In this document: positions 9,216 through 18,347 of the stretch, piece by piece
Position numbering within the stretch: the stretch's first letter is position 1
Layout: every line of letters starts with the position of its first letter
From: Megasphaera sp. UBA1696
Lineage (GTDB): Bacteria; Bacillota; Negativicutes; Veillonellales; Megasphaeraceae
DNA length: 64,000 nucleotides
Direction: 5' to 3'
Assembly (NCBI GenBank): GCA_002319965.1
Contig: DCJQ01000040.1
Location: 1-64,000 of the forward strand
Position numbers and translations under genes: made by a program
Notes under the pieces: model-generated
Databases searched by the model: none
What the model saw: only the letters and a program-made list of their open reading frames with translations
Told to the model about the DNA's origin: nothing

Positions 9216-9246
9216 AATACGGGGTGTGATAGTCACGCCCCGTATT
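9216..9246 (-). terminator. Rho-independent terminator after hbd
   Basis: A near-perfect stem AATACGGGGCGTGA / TCACACCCCGTATT (one mismatch) with a short CTA loop is followed by TATTTTT on the minus strand, 20 bp beyond the hbd stop. Confidence 0.88.
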
Positions 9247-9265
9247 CAATTAGCACAATGCTAAC

Positions 9266-10120
9266 TTATTTCGCGTAGTCGTAGAAGCCTTTGCCGGTCT
9301 TACGGCCGAGGTAACCGGCCTGGACGTATTTCTTGAGCAGCGGGCACGGACGATATTTGGGATCGCCGAAGCCTTCGTAAAGAACTTCCATAACGTGGAG
9401 AACAACGTCGTTACCGATAAGGTCGCAGAGAGCCAAAGGTCCCATGGGATGGTTGAAGCCGAGTTTGCAGACGTTATCGATGTCTTCTTTGGAAGCAACG
9501 CCTTCCATCAAAGCCTGAATAGCTTCGTTGAGCATCGGGATTACGATACGGTTGCCGGCGAAGCCCGGGAAGTCGTTAACTTTAACCGGAGTTTTGCCGA
9601 GGTCTTTCGACAACTGTTCGATCTTAGCGTAAGTTTCGTCAGACGTAGCGATGCCGTTGATGAGTTCGAGCAACTTCATGACCGGAGCCGGGTTGAAGAA
9701 GTGCATGCCGATAACTTTGTCCGGGCGTTTCGTAGCAGCGCCGATCTGAGTGATAGCCAAGGACGACGTGTTGGAAGCGAGGATCGTGTGTTCCGGGCAG
9801 AGTTCGTCGAGTTCTTTGAAGATAGCCGATTTGATCTTCAAGTCTTCGATAGCAGCTTCGACGACGAGGTCGATGTCGCTCATATTTTCAGCCGTACGGG
9901 TAACGAAACCGGAAATGCGAGCCATGGTTGCGTCTTTGTCAGCCTGGGTCATTTTTTCTTTAGCAACTAATTTGGTCAGAGATTTGTCGATTTTGGCCTG
10001 GCCGCCGGCGATAAATTCGTCTTTAATATCGTTCAGGACAACGTCCCAGCCGTGCGTAGCGAAAACCTGTGCAATGCCGGAACCCATCGTACCAGCGCCA
10101 ATAACCATTACTTTACTCAT
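9266..10120 (-). CDS. hbd: 3-hydroxybutyryl-CoA dehydrogenase
   Basis: A 284-residue NAD(P)-dependent enzyme that reduces acetoacetyl-CoA to 3-hydroxybutyryl-CoA in butyrate synthesis. The Rossmann glycine motif GAGTMGSGIAQVFA is at residues 8-21. The family signature follows: SNTSSLAIT near 115, the catalytic-histidine stretch HFFNPAPVMKLLEL near 140, and DFPGFAGNRI near 186. The C-terminal helical domain ends with GYLGRKTGKGFYDY, as usual. AAGGAGGAG precedes the ATG by a good distance. crt lies downstream on the same strand. Together they supply two consecutive steps; thiolase and butyryl-CoA dehydrogenase are not in this window. Confidence 0.95.
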   Translation of the reverse strand: MSKVMVIGAGTMGSGIAQVFATHGWDVVLNDIKDEFIAGGQAKIDKSLTKLVAKEKMTQADKDATMARISGFVTRTAENMSDIDLVVEAAIEDLKIKSAIFKELDELCPEHTILASNTSSLAITQIGAATKRPDKVIGMHFFNPAPVMKLLELINGIATSDETYAKIEQLSKDLGKTPVKVNDFPGFAGNRIVIPMLNEAIQALMEGVASKEDIDNVCKLGFNHPMGPLALCDLIGNDVVLHVMEVLYEGFGDPKYRPCPLLKKYVQAGYLGRKTGKGFYDYAK

Positions 10121-10483
10121 GTTTAACTCCTCCTTCGTCGCGTGATTTTTTTCACTAGATTAGTTTAAAAAAAAGTCACACGCCTCATAAATAAGATTCA
10201 CTGCTTACATTGATAGTATACCACACACACCAAAAAAATCCACTAAAAAACGGCACTTTTTTCATTTTTTCACATTTATTACATGCATTTTATGCAAGTC
10301 GTTTTAAGTCAAGTTACTTATTATCATTCTTTGATATAATTATGTCATGGAAATACGTTACGTTATGAATTTATGTTATAAAAGTTACGTCGTTTTTTCA
10401 CAAAGTGAATAGAGTTTCATAACCAAAGAGAATCGGAAGCGATGGAGACAGGGCTCTTTCGGTGGCACCGAGGCAAAAAAAAA
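10121..10483. other. Intergenic region upstream of hbd
   Basis: An AT-rich stretch of about 360 bases with no gene. It holds an extended -10 box for hbd at 10215-10222. Plus-strand TATAAT-like sequence near 10337 leads to no gene. An interrupted palindrome (CGGTG-G-CACCG) lies at 10460-10470 next to the kinase terminator. Confidence 0.6.
10215..10222 (-). promoter_or_regulatory. Extended -10 promoter element of hbd
   Basis: On the minus strand TGG-TATACT reads as an extended -10 (TGn-TATAnT) about 95 bp upstream of the hbd ATG. No good -35 hexamer is seen. Confidence 0.45.
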
Positions 10484-10513
10484 GTGCCGCAGCAGGCAGA
10501 ACCTGTACGGCAC
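10484..10513 (-). terminator. Terminator of the FGGY kinase operon
   Basis: GTGCCGTACAGG and CCTGCTGCGGCAC form a mostly paired stem with a short loop, followed by nine T on the minus strand. It starts 10 bp after the kinase stop. Confidence 0.88.
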
Positions 10514-10522
10514 GTGAGGCAC

Positions 10523-12040
10523 TTATTCTCCCCCATTGAGGGCTTTTAAGAGGGCTCCCCGTTTTTCATAGGAAGCGCGGTACATCTTGGTATTTTCTTC
10601 GTCGGGAACGTAGGTGGCCTTGACTTCCAACTGGCGTTCGAGGGCTTTTTTCAGGTCCTTGATATCGCCGGCCGCGTAGGCTGCGACGATGCAGTTGGTC
10701 GGTACGGCTCCGCCGGCGACTTTCAAGGTGACGACCGTCGTATCGAGCATGTCGGCCTTGATTTGGTTCCACAGTTCGTCCCGGCTGCCGCCTTCGGTAA
10801 TGGTCAGGTGCTTCAAGCCGATGCCGGCTGCCCGGTACTGATCGGTGACTTCCATGTAGTCGTAGCCGATGCCTTCGAGGACGCAGCGCCACATGGCACC
10901 CTGGTCGGAATCGAGGGTAAGGCCCGTAAAGGTCCCGCGGACGTTGGGATAGGCGCTGTCGCCGCCCGTAAGGTAGGGCAGGAACATGGCCCCTTCGCAG
11001 CCCGGTTTGTGGCGCTTGGCCAGTTCGTCGAGGGTACCGTAGTAGTCGTCCCCTTCTTCGCGGGCGATGCTGTCTTTGAACCAGCGAAGGGCCAGTCCCC
11101 CCGTGCGGACCATGCCCCAGTAGAAGTACGTTCCCGGAAGTGTCCCGGAGTTAAAGATGAGGTTGCTGCCGGGGACGGACAGTTCCGGCATGATGCCGTC
11201 CGTTGCGGCGCAGAACATGGCACAGGTCCCGGCGACGTCGACGGCGTTGCCCGCTTCCAAAATGCCGCTGCCCATCATGGATTCCATCGTATCGCCGGCT
11301 CCGGCGCAGATGGGAATGCCTGCGGGAAAGCCCGTTTCCATGGCGTCTTCTTCACAGAGATGACCGATGATGTCCCAAGGCTTTACGATGCGCGGCATGG
11401 CCGATTCGGGAATGCCCAGGATGTCGAGTTGTTCCTCGGACCATTCTTTTTTGACGACGTCGTAGCCGAGGCCCCAACCGGACATGGTTCCCCAGTCGAT
11501 GAAGGCGTCCTTGGCCTTAAGGCCGGCCAGGTGCATTAAGACGTAGGGGCAGTTGTGAACGAATTTGACGCCCTTTTCCTTCCAGGCCGGGATGTTTTTC
11601 ATGAACCAGCGGGCGAACATGGCCGGGAACATCATGTTCGGTTCGGCGTTGCCCGTTTCCCGTCCCCAAATCTCGAGTTTCTTTGCTTTCAGGGCTTCGA
11701 CGTCGTCGCGGGTGCGGCTGTCGAGGTAGTTGACGTAGGGCGTAATGGCCTTGCCGTCTTCGTCGATGCCGGCGATGCCGCAGATGATGCCGTCGCCCAT
11801 GATGGCCCGGACTTTGCTGACGTCCCAGCCTTTTTCTTCCATCTGACGGCTGCACGAGGCCATGCACTGTTTGATGAGGCGGTAATATTCATCGACATCC
11901 ATCTGGACCCAGCCGGGCTGGGGATAGGACAGATGGGTCTTGGCCGTATCCATGGCCAGGCAGTGCTGTTCGTCGTCGTAAACGGCTACTTTGACGCTCT
12001 GTGTACCGGCGTCGAATCCGATATAATACTTATCACTCAT
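10523..12040 (-). CDS. FGGY-family carbohydrate kinase (xylulokinase-like)
   Basis: A 505-residue sugar kinase of the FGGY/hexokinase-like fold. The N-terminal phosphate-binding motif YIGFDAGTQSVKVAVYD (residues 4-20) and the C-terminal ATP-binding segment with LTITEGGSRDELWNQIKADML (around 410) are typical. It phosphorylates a pentose, pentulose or similar polyol; the substrate cannot be read from sequence. I take ATG at 12040 rather than GTG at 12049, because AAAGGA is too close to the GTG. It is the last gene of a three-gene operon after a YerC/TrpR-type regulator and an unknown protein. No sugar transporter or isomerase is next to it, so assigning xylB would be a guess. Confidence 0.85.
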   Translation of the reverse strand: MSDKYYIGFDAGTQSVKVAVYDDEQHCLAMDTAKTHLSYPQPGWVQMDVDEYYRLIKQCMASCSRQMEEKGWDVSKVRAIMGDGIICGIAGIDEDGKAITPYVNYLDSRTRDDVEALKAKKLEIWGRETGNAEPNMMFPAMFARWFMKNIPAWKEKGVKFVHNCPYVLMHLAGLKAKDAFIDWGTMSGWGLGYDVVKKEWSEEQLDILGIPESAMPRIVKPWDIIGHLCEEDAMETGFPAGIPICAGAGDTMESMMGSGILEAGNAVDVAGTCAMFCAATDGIMPELSVPGSNLIFNSGTLPGTYFYWGMVRTGGLALRWFKDSIAREEGDDYYGTLDELAKRHKPGCEGAMFLPYLTGGDSAYPNVRGTFTGLTLDSDQGAMWRCVLEGIGYDYMEVTDQYRAAGIGLKHLTITEGGSRDELWNQIKADMLDTTVVTLKVAGGAVPTNCIVAAYAAGDIKDLKKALERQLEVKATYVPDEENTKMYRASYEKRGALLKALNGGE

Positions 12041-12061
12041 TGAAACCACAATCCTTTCTTA

Positions 12062-12628
12062 TCAGCCGTGGCAGTCCTTGACCAGGCCGCCGATGCGTCC
12101 GACCAGGCCCGTCGTCGATTGGTTGGGCTTGGGCAGGCGTTTGAGGCCGGTCAGGGCTTCGACGTAACAGAAATACTCGTCCATCGCCGTTTCGATGGCG
12201 TCGAGGGTCTGTCCGTCGATATGTTCAATGAGGGCCAAATCGTGCTGTTCATAGCGGTTGATGTAGCCGTAGAGCGAGGTAAAGGTACCGGTATGCTTGG
12301 TATACGAACAGAAGAAACAGTATTCGATGACGGCGTCGCATTTTTTCAGCGTCTGCTGCTCCGCTGTACCGGAAAATTCCGGTCGGTCCTGGATGATGGT
12401 CTTGATCCAGTTGTTGATAACGCCTTCAAAAAAAGTAAATAACGACAACAATGCCGCCCGATAGTACCGGCGGGATAAAAAGATGCCTTTCTTCGTTTCC
12501 TTTTCTTGCTGCATGACAGCCCGTTGTTTAAATGTACAGTAATCCTTCCACAGTTCTTCATAGATCGAAGCCTGCAGTATATCCATATCACCGTTCTTGA
12601 AGATGGTGACGTCAATCTTGGCCTTCAT
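12062..12628 (-). CDS. Hypothetical protein, middle gene of kinase operon
   Basis: A 188-residue protein that I do not recognise. It begins MKAKIDVTIFKNGDMDILQA, is soluble, and has a helical centre with two close cysteines (YCFFCSYTK). The middle segment with RRYYRAALLSLFTFFEGVINNW recalls small helical proteins of the HEPN/AbiV kind, but this is only an impression. It lies 16 bp after the YerC-like gene and 21 bp before the kinase, so all three are probably co-transcribed. GGAGGA is about 12 bases before the ATG. Confidence 0.7.
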   Translation of the reverse strand: MKAKIDVTIFKNGDMDILQASIYEELWKDYCTFKQRAVMQQEKETKKGIFLSRRYYRAALLSLFTFFEGVINNWIKTIIQDRPEFSGTAEQQTLKKCDAVIEYCFFCSYTKHTGTFTSLYGYINRYEQHDLALIEHIDGQTLDAIETAMDEYFCYVEALTGLKRLPKPNQSTTGLVGRIGGLVKDCHG

Positions 12629-12644
12629 GAAATCGGCTGTCCTC

Positions 12645-12968
12645 CTACTTGGATAATTTTAAAAAATCTGGTTCTTTCTCGGCCATGCGGCTGAGGATCT
12701 TTTCGTACCCGCCGCTGCCATATACGAGACAGCGCTTGATACGGCTGATGGTCGCCGTGCTGGCGCCGGTCTTTTGGACGATATCTTCGTAAATGTCGCC
12801 GGCTTTGAGCATGCGGGCCACTTCGAGCCGGGCTGAAATGGCTTTCATTTCTTGAATGGTGCAGATGTCTTCGAAAAATTCATAGCATTCATCGACGCTC
12901 TTGAGTTCCAGTATGGCCCGAAACAGCTGGTCGTGCAGGTGATCCCGTAGTTTTTCATTCACTGCCAC
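12645..12968 (-). CDS. YerC/YecD-family TrpR-related regulator
   Basis: A 107-residue all-helical protein of the YerC/YecD family within the TrpR superfamily. The helix-turn-helix is visible near residues 60-95 (AGDIYEDIVQKTGASTATISRIKRC), preceded by IQEMKAISARLEVARML, which is the family hallmark. The start is GTG, with AAGGAAGGG about seven bases upstream. It heads the operon with the unknown 188-residue protein and the FGGY kinase, so it may regulate that operon, possibly itself, but the ligand is unknown. A good promoter lies about 80 bp upstream. Confidence 0.88.
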   Translation of the reverse strand: MAVNEKLRDHLHDQLFRAILELKSVDECYEFFEDICTIQEMKAISARLEVARMLKAGDIYEDIVQKTGASTATISRIKRCLVYGSGGYEKILSRMAEKEPDFLKLSK

Positions 12969-13040
12969 GATATATCCCTTCCTTCCCTTACAGATTTATC
13001 TTGCTGAGGCCGTTCCTTTAGTCGGCTAAATACAAGAATT

Positions 13041-13069
13041 ATTATACGGCAATAACGGCAATCTGTCGA
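13041..13069 (-). promoter_or_regulatory. Sigma-70 type promoter for the yerC-like operon
   Basis: On the minus strand TCGACA (13064-13069), a 17-bp spacer and TATAAT (13041-13046) match the consensus with one mismatch in the -35 box. Confidence 0.7.
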
Positions 13070-13076
13070 GAGAAAA

Positions 13077-13098
13077 AGCCCCTCCGAAGGGAGAGGCT
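13077..13098 (-). terminator. Terminator after polC
   Basis: AGCCTCTCC / GGAGGGGCT stem with a CTTC loop, then TTTTTCTC on the minus strand, 20 bp after the polC stop. Confidence 0.85.
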
Positions 13099-13117
13099 CT
13101 GACTCCTGTATGATCTT

Positions 13118-16100
13118 TTACATGGCAAAGAGATCAATCTGCTCGTCTTCCGGAAGGTCGCCTAAGCAGCCGCCTTCGCTCATGGTGTCGATGAGGGATT
13201 GGGAGACTTTGCCGCGCATCTTGAGGTCGGCTTTGGAACTGAAGGGGGCAATGGCCCGTTCGGCGACGATCTGTTCGGCCACGCTTTCCCCCAGGCCGTC
13301 GATGGCCGTAAAGGGCGGCAGGATCTTGCCGTCACAGATGGTGAATTTCGTCGCTGCCGAGCGGTTGATGTCGACGTTCAGGAAGGAGAAGCCGCGAAGG
13401 CTCATTTCCTTGGCCAATTCCAAGGCCGAATAGAGGTCCTGTTCGATTTTGGAGGCGCTCTTGCCCTTGGCGGCGATTTCCTTCATGGCCCGTTCCTGCC
13501 CTTCGAGGCCGTGGATCATGGCCGACAGTTTGAAGGCCTTGGCCCGGATGGTGAAGTAGGCGCAGTAATACGCCAGGGGCTGGTTGATCTTATACCAGGC
13601 GATGCGGAAGGCCATCATGACGTAGGCCACGGCGTGGGCTCTCGGGAAGAGGTAGCCGATTTTCTGGCACGATTCGATGAACCACTGAGGAATGTGCCCT
13701 TCTTTTAATTCGCCTTCGTAATCGGTCGTCTTCTGGCCGAGTTTGTTGGGCTTGTCGATGCCCTTGCCCTTACGGACGTTTTCCATGACCTTGAAGCTGG
13801 TCTTGGGTTTGATGCCGTGTTCGATGAGATAGTTCATGATGTCGTCACGGGTCGAGACTGCTTCCTTCAGGGGGACCGTTCCCGATGTGATGAGGTCCTG
13901 GGCGTTGTTCAACCAGACGTCGGTACCGTGGGAGAAACCGGAAATACGGACCAGTTCCGAGAAGGTCTTGGGTTTGGTATCGACCAGCATCTGGCGGACG
14001 AAGTTGGTCCCGAATTCGGGGATGCCCAAGCTTCCGACTTTGGAACCCAGTTCTTCCGGCGTTACGCCCAGAGCCTTCGTCGAGCTGAAGAGGCTCATCG
14101 TGGCCGGGTCGTCGAATGGAATGGTCGTGGCCTTGATATGGGTCATGTCTTCGAGCATACGGATGACCGTCGGATCATCGTGGCCGAGGATGTCGAGCTT
14201 GACCAGCCGGCCTTCGATGGAGTGGTAGTCGAAGTGAGTCGTAATGATGCCGCTGTCTTTCTTGTTGGCCGGGTACTGGACGGGGGTAAAGTGATGGACG
14301 TCCATGTCGCGGGGGATAACCATGACGCCGCCCGGATGCTGGCCCGTCGTATTCTTGATGCCCGTGCAGCCCGACACGAGGCTGTTGACGTAGGCTTCGT
14401 TGACTTTGATGCCCTTGGCTTCGGCCCATTTCATGACGTAGCCGTAGGCCGTCTTATCCTTGACGGCACCGATGGTACCGGCACGGAAGACGTTGTCTTT
14501 CCCGAAGAGTTCTTCCGTATATTTATGAGCCTTGGGATGGTATTCGCCGGAGAAGTTAAGGTCGATATCGGGGACCTTGTCGCCGTCGAAACCGAGGAAG
14601 ATGGCAAAAGGAATGTTGTGGCCGTTCTTTAAGAGCGGTTCGCCGCATTCGGGGCAGGTCTTGTCGGGCAGGTCGAAGCCGCCGCCGTATTCCCCTTTCG
14701 TATAGAAGTGGCTCCAATGGCACTTGGGGCAGACGTAGTGCGGGGGCAGCGGGTTGACTTCGGTAATGCCGGACATGGTGGCTACGAAGGACGAGCCGAC
14801 AGAGCCTCGAGAACCTACGAGGTAGCCGTCGTCGTTGGAGTGTTTTACCAGTTTATGGGCGATGTAATAGAGGACGCCGAAACCGTGGCCGAGGATGGAC
14901 GTAAATTCTTCTTCCAGCCGGTCTTCGACGATCTTCGGCAAGGGCGTGCCGTAGACTTCATGAGCCTTTTCGTAACACATGTGTTTCAAGGCTTCCGACG
15001 AGCCTGCGATCTGCGGGAAGTACAGCGTTTCCTTCGGGATCGGCCGGCAGTCGTCGATCATGTCGTTGATCTTATTGGGGTTGGTAATGACCACTTCCCG
15101 GGCCCGGTCTTCGCCGAGGTAGGCAAATTCTTCCAGCATTTCATCCGTCGTGCGCAGGTAGAGGTCGGGCTGGAATTCGGCATCTTTGAAGCCCTTGCCG
15201 GTCATGAGGATTTCCCGATAAATCTTGTCTTCGGGATTCATGAAGTGAGCATCGCAGGTGGCAACGGTCAGTTTTCCCAGTTCGTCGCCGATTTTCAAGA
15301 TCGTCCGGTTGATGTCGCGCAGCCCTTCTTCGTCGGCGACATACCCTTCGCGGACTAAGAAGCCGTTGTTGGTCAGGGGCTGGATTTCCAAGTAGTCGTA
15401 GTAATCGGCGATCTTCTTCAATTCTTCGTAAGGCAGTTTCTTCTGGACCATGGAGCGGACCAGTTCGCCCGCTTCACAAGCCGAGCCCAGGACGAGTCCT
15501 TCGCGGTATTCGTCGAGGACGGCCCGGGGAATGCGGGGACGGCCGCGGTAGATGTATTTCAGGTGAGAGATGCTGACCAGTTTGTACAGGTTGCGGATGC
15601 CCGTCTGATTCTGCGCCAGGATGATGATGTGGTACGACTGGTCGATCTTATCGTCAAAGAGGTAGCCTTCCATGCCGTAGATGACCTTGACGCCGTTGGT
15701 CTTATCCGTCGAGATTTCCTGCAGGAGCGGGAAGGACTGGACGACGCCGTGGTCGGTGACGGCAATGGCCGGGTGATGCCATTTTTTGATGGTCTTGATG
15801 AGCTGTTTGACCGTAATCAGGGCGTCCATGTCGCTCATGACCGTATGGAGGTGGAGTTCGACACGGGGCGTCGGGTTATGATCTTCCCGTTCGACCGTCC
15901 CGCCGTCGGCTGCCATCATGTCGTAGGCCATGAAGACGTAGTCGTTCTGGTAATTGTCATACTGGATATTGCCGTGGATGCGGACGTAGGCGCCGGGCTG
16001 CAGTTTTGTCTTGAGGCAGTCGTATTCTTCCGGCGTCAGGGTATTCTTGCGGCGGAACTTGCCGCTGCCGCCCTGGTTGCTGACGTCGAGGAACTTTTTG

Positions 16101-16756
16101 GCCGAAATGCCGTTGGTGCTGTCGGCCATCTGGAAAGTCAAGAGGATGCGCTTGGACTTCAATTCCCGGAACTCGACTTTGACGACCTTGCCCTGAAGGA
16201 CGACGTCGTTCTGCTCTTCGCCGAGGACGTCGTTGATGGGGACCGGCTGGCCGCCAAAGGCCCGGCCCATCCAAACCCGGCTGTCGCCGCCGGTCTTGGT
16301 GCCGCTGTTCCCCTTCTCGCCTTTGCTGACGCTGCACGACGAGACGGAAGCACACTGGCAGGCTTTTTTATAGTCTTCATCCTGATATAATTCTTCGTCG
16401 ACGTCGTAGAGGGATTCGTACGAATCTTCGTGAGGAATGCCGTAGCCTTCGAGGTCATCCGTCGAGATGTCGGCAATCTGCCGCAGGGGATCGTTTTCCG
16501 GTACGGAAAGGGACATGTCGCCGCCGTGAAAGACAGACGTCACCTGGTGTTCGACGGACACGTTGCCGTCGATGCCCAATTTCCGGCAGACCCGGTCGCG
16601 GAGGAGGTCCATATCGCCGGGCGCATAGGCCGACTCGGTCTTGACCTTCCACCAGTGGCCTTCGAGGTCGGCTGCAATGGAGGCGACGGCGACGGTCTGA
16701 CCGCCGTCGACGGGAATCAAAATATCATTTTTAGGAACAATATGCCAAACTTTCAT
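13118..16756 (-). CDS. polC: DNA polymerase III PolC-type alpha subunit lacking the exonuclease domain
   Basis: Replicative polymerase of Gram-positive type, 1212 residues. In order: N-terminal domain (1-190), an OB-fold (about 190-295), the PHP domain starting RVELHLHTVMSDMDA near 300, then the polymerase core with a CxxC...CxxC zinc region (YVCPKCHWSHF, KTCPECGEPL), the catalytic aspartates in KVPDIDLNFSGEYHPKAH, and a C-terminal RVSQSL-type helix-hairpin region. B. subtilis PolC is about 1437 residues because a DEDD 3'-5' exonuclease (starting VVFDVETTG) interrupts the PHP domain after VIYGVEANLVDD. Here VIYGMEGYLFDD is joined after a few residues to SYHIIILAQNQTGIRNLYKLVS, so the exonuclease is cleanly absent. 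It ends the comEA-comEC-holA-vanW-polC block. AAAGGA lies before the ATG. Confidence 0.95.
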   Translation of the reverse strand: MKVWHIVPKNDILIPVDGGQTVAVASIAADLEGHWWKVKTESAYAPGDMDLLRDRVCRKLGIDGNVSVEHQVTSVFHGGDMSLSVPENDPLRQIADISTDDLEGYGIPHEDSYESLYDVDEELYQDEDYKKACQCASVSSCSVSKGEKGNSGTKTGGDSRVWMGRAFGGQPVPINDVLGEEQNDVVLQGKVVKVEFRELKSKRILLTFQMADSTNGISAKKFLDVSNQGGSGKFRRKNTLTPEEYDCLKTKLQPGAYVRIHGNIQYDNYQNDYVFMAYDMMAADGGTVEREDHNPTPRVELHLHTVMSDMDALITVKQLIKTIKKWHHPAIAVTDHGVVQSFPLLQEISTDKTNGVKVIYGMEGYLFDDKIDQSYHIIILAQNQTGIRNLYKLVSISHLKYIYRGRPRIPRAVLDEYREGLVLGSACEAGELVRSMVQKKLPYEELKKIADYYDYLEIQPLTNNGFLVREGYVADEEGLRDINRTILKIGDELGKLTVATCDAHFMNPEDKIYREILMTGKGFKDAEFQPDLYLRTTDEMLEEFAYLGEDRAREVVITNPNKINDMIDDCRPIPKETLYFPQIAGSSEALKHMCYEKAHEVYGTPLPKIVEDRLEEEFTSILGHGFGVLYYIAHKLVKHSNDDGYLVGSRGSVGSSFVATMSGITEVNPLPPHYVCPKCHWSHFYTKGEYGGGFDLPDKTCPECGEPLLKNGHNIPFAIFLGFDGDKVPDIDLNFSGEYHPKAHKYTEELFGKDNVFRAGTIGAVKDKTAYGYVMKWAEAKGIKVNEAYVNSLVSGCTGIKNTTGQHPGGVMVIPRDMDVHHFTPVQYPANKKDSGIITTHFDYHSIEGRLVKLDILGHDDPTVIRMLEDMTHIKATTIPFDDPATMSLFSSTKALGVTPEELGSKVGSLGIPEFGTNFVRQMLVDTKPKTFSELVRISGFSHGTDVWLNNAQDLITSGTVPLKEAVSTRDDIMNYLIEHGIKPKTSFKVMENVRKGKGIDKPNKLGQKTTDYEGELKEGHIPQWFIESCQKIGYLFPRAHAVAYVMMAFRIAWYKINQPLAYYCAYFTIRAKAFKLSAMIHGLEGQERAMKEIAAKGKSASKIEQDLYSALELAKEMSLRGFSFLNVDINRSAATKFTICDGKILPPFTAIDGLGESVAEQIVAERAIAPFSSKADLKMRGKVSQSLIDTMSEGGCLGDLPEDEQIDLFAM

Positions 16757-16788
16757 CGATTATCCTTTCTTTCAGGCACGATAGCAGG

Positions 16789-18339
16789 CTACTCTTCGTC
16801 CGAATAGTCCTCTTCATCGTAAGCGTCTTCGTCATCGCCGGCAGGGGCTGCCGAGACGTTGAATTCCATCATGTCATGGGGTGCGTTGAGGAGCGGATTC
16901 TGAGGCTGGAGATCGGCCGTGCTGACCACTTCTTCACTGTCTCCGTCAGGCGTCAAGACGATGGCGTCGTTGGGATCGTAGTGCGACGTGATGAGGTCGA
17001 TATGACGGTCGCCGTCGCTGTAGGTCACGGTCCGGCGGATGGTGATGTCGTGGCCGTCGTAGCCAAACTGCTTCAGCGTATCGTCAGTGACGCTGTCATC
17101 GTGCTTCTTTATGATCTTGTGCGGTAAATTCTGGAGATGGGTCGTTTCAAAGGTGACCGTACTGGTATCGGCGTGGTTGCCTAAGATATACGTCGTCACC
17201 GTGTTGGCCCCGACGACGGTATAGACGGCGACGGGGTGCTGGAAGGGGTTGGTAAAGGCAAAATCAAGGCCGTCATCGGCAACGGTGGCATCCATGCCGA
17301 CCGGAACGTAGGCTGCCGGAGCAAAGTGCGGTTCCCGACTGGCGATGAAGAGGCCGGCCCGAAGGGCTGCGTTGAACAAGGTCGTGCTGACCTGGCAGAC
17401 GCCGCCGCCGACGGATTGTTCTAGTCTGTTTTCAAAATAGGACGGGGCCTGTTTATAGCCCTTATCTGCCGTTCGCGTGCCGACGTATTTATTGAATGAA
17501 AGGTCCTGTTGGCTGGCGACGAAGGCATGATTCAGCCGTTCCTGGGCCAATTTGATATTCGTATTGCGGTCCGGATTGCTGTTGTCGAAATGGGTCGTGT
17601 AATAAGACAGGACCGTATCGATGTCCTTTAAGTCATCGCTCTTGATATCGGCCTGCTGCCGACTGTCGACGGGCACGTCGATATCGCCGGTCTGCCCTCT
17701 ATGAAGGCTGTCGGCAATGGAATCCTTGAGGCTTGCCGTATTGATGACGATGCGGTCTTTTTCCGGTTCGACGGCAACGGTCTTATTGTCTTCCTTGACA
17801 TAGGCAAAGGCATTTTCCGGATCCTTGTCGTGTTTATCGTGGAGATCGCTCAGAGCCTTGTCGAGTTTTTCTTCATCGACGGCAATGGCCAAGGGGATGT
17901 CCTTGCCATGCATCAAGGTCCCGGCGACATCGGCCACGCGCTCCCAAGGCATGCCCTGCCGTCCGATGAGGTGGAGTTCATCGTCGATGTACTGCCGGTC
18001 GAGTTTGGCCCCGAGGTCATCGAGGTTCAGTGTCGTATCGACGCCTTCCGCTGCCAGATGGAGCTTGCGCCCTTCGATATCTTTGGCATGGATGTCGAGA
18101 TAATTGGCAATATCTTCATCCGTCATGCCCTGCACGGGATGACCGTCGAGGGTCACCATCTGTTCGGCCCTCGTCTGGGCGGCAAAGAATCCGCCGAAGC
18201 CCAAGATGCACAGGGCTGCGACGACACCGCCTATTTTTTTCCATGACCGAGACTTGGGAGCCGGCAGTCCGTGCTTTTCACGATACCGGCGGCGGTATTC
18301 CTTCATTCTCTCTTTTCGTTCCTTTTCTGCTTCCGTCAC
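16789..18339 (-). CDS. VanW-family envelope protein
   Basis: 516 residues. A charged cytoplasmic start (MTEAEKERKERMKEYRRRYR) leads to one membrane segment at about 35-53 (IGGVVAALCILGFGGFFAA). An extracytoplasmic region with two YoaR-type repeats follows, then the VanW domain (around 265-390), recognisable by SFNKYVGTRTADKGYK and GGGVCQVSTTLFNAALRAG. The tail is very acidic (GDDEDAYDEEDYSDEE). VanW proteins are envelope-linked, and their activity is unknown. The start is GTG, preceded by AGGTTAGAG. It is 8 bp after holA and 32 bp before polC, which looks like a conserved housekeeping operon rather than a resistance cassette. Confidence 0.88.
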   Translation of the reverse strand: MTEAEKERKERMKEYRRRYREKHGLPAPKSRSWKKIGGVVAALCILGFGGFFAAQTRAEQMVTLDGHPVQGMTDEDIANYLDIHAKDIEGRKLHLAAEGVDTTLNLDDLGAKLDRQYIDDELHLIGRQGMPWERVADVAGTLMHGKDIPLAIAVDEEKLDKALSDLHDKHDKDPENAFAYVKEDNKTVAVEPEKDRIVINTASLKDSIADSLHRGQTGDIDVPVDSRQQADIKSDDLKDIDTVLSYYTTHFDNSNPDRNTNIKLAQERLNHAFVASQQDLSFNKYVGTRTADKGYKQAPSYFENRLEQSVGGGVCQVSTTLFNAALRAGLFIASREPHFAPAAYVPVGMDATVADDGLDFAFTNPFQHPVAVYTVVGANTVTTYILGNHADTSTVTFETTHLQNLPHKIIKKHDDSVTDDTLKQFGYDGHDITIRRTVTYSDGDRHIDLITSHYDPNDAIVLTPDGDSEEVVSTADLQPQNPLLNAPHDMMEFNVSAAPAGDDEDAYDEEDYSDEE

Positions 18340-18347
18340 GCTCTAAC

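Noticed and set aside
10440..10483. T-box-like sequence GGTGGCACCGAGG on the plus strand
   Set aside because: It leads to no plus-strand gene, lacks a specifier stem, and is explained as an interrupted palindrome beside the kinase terminator.
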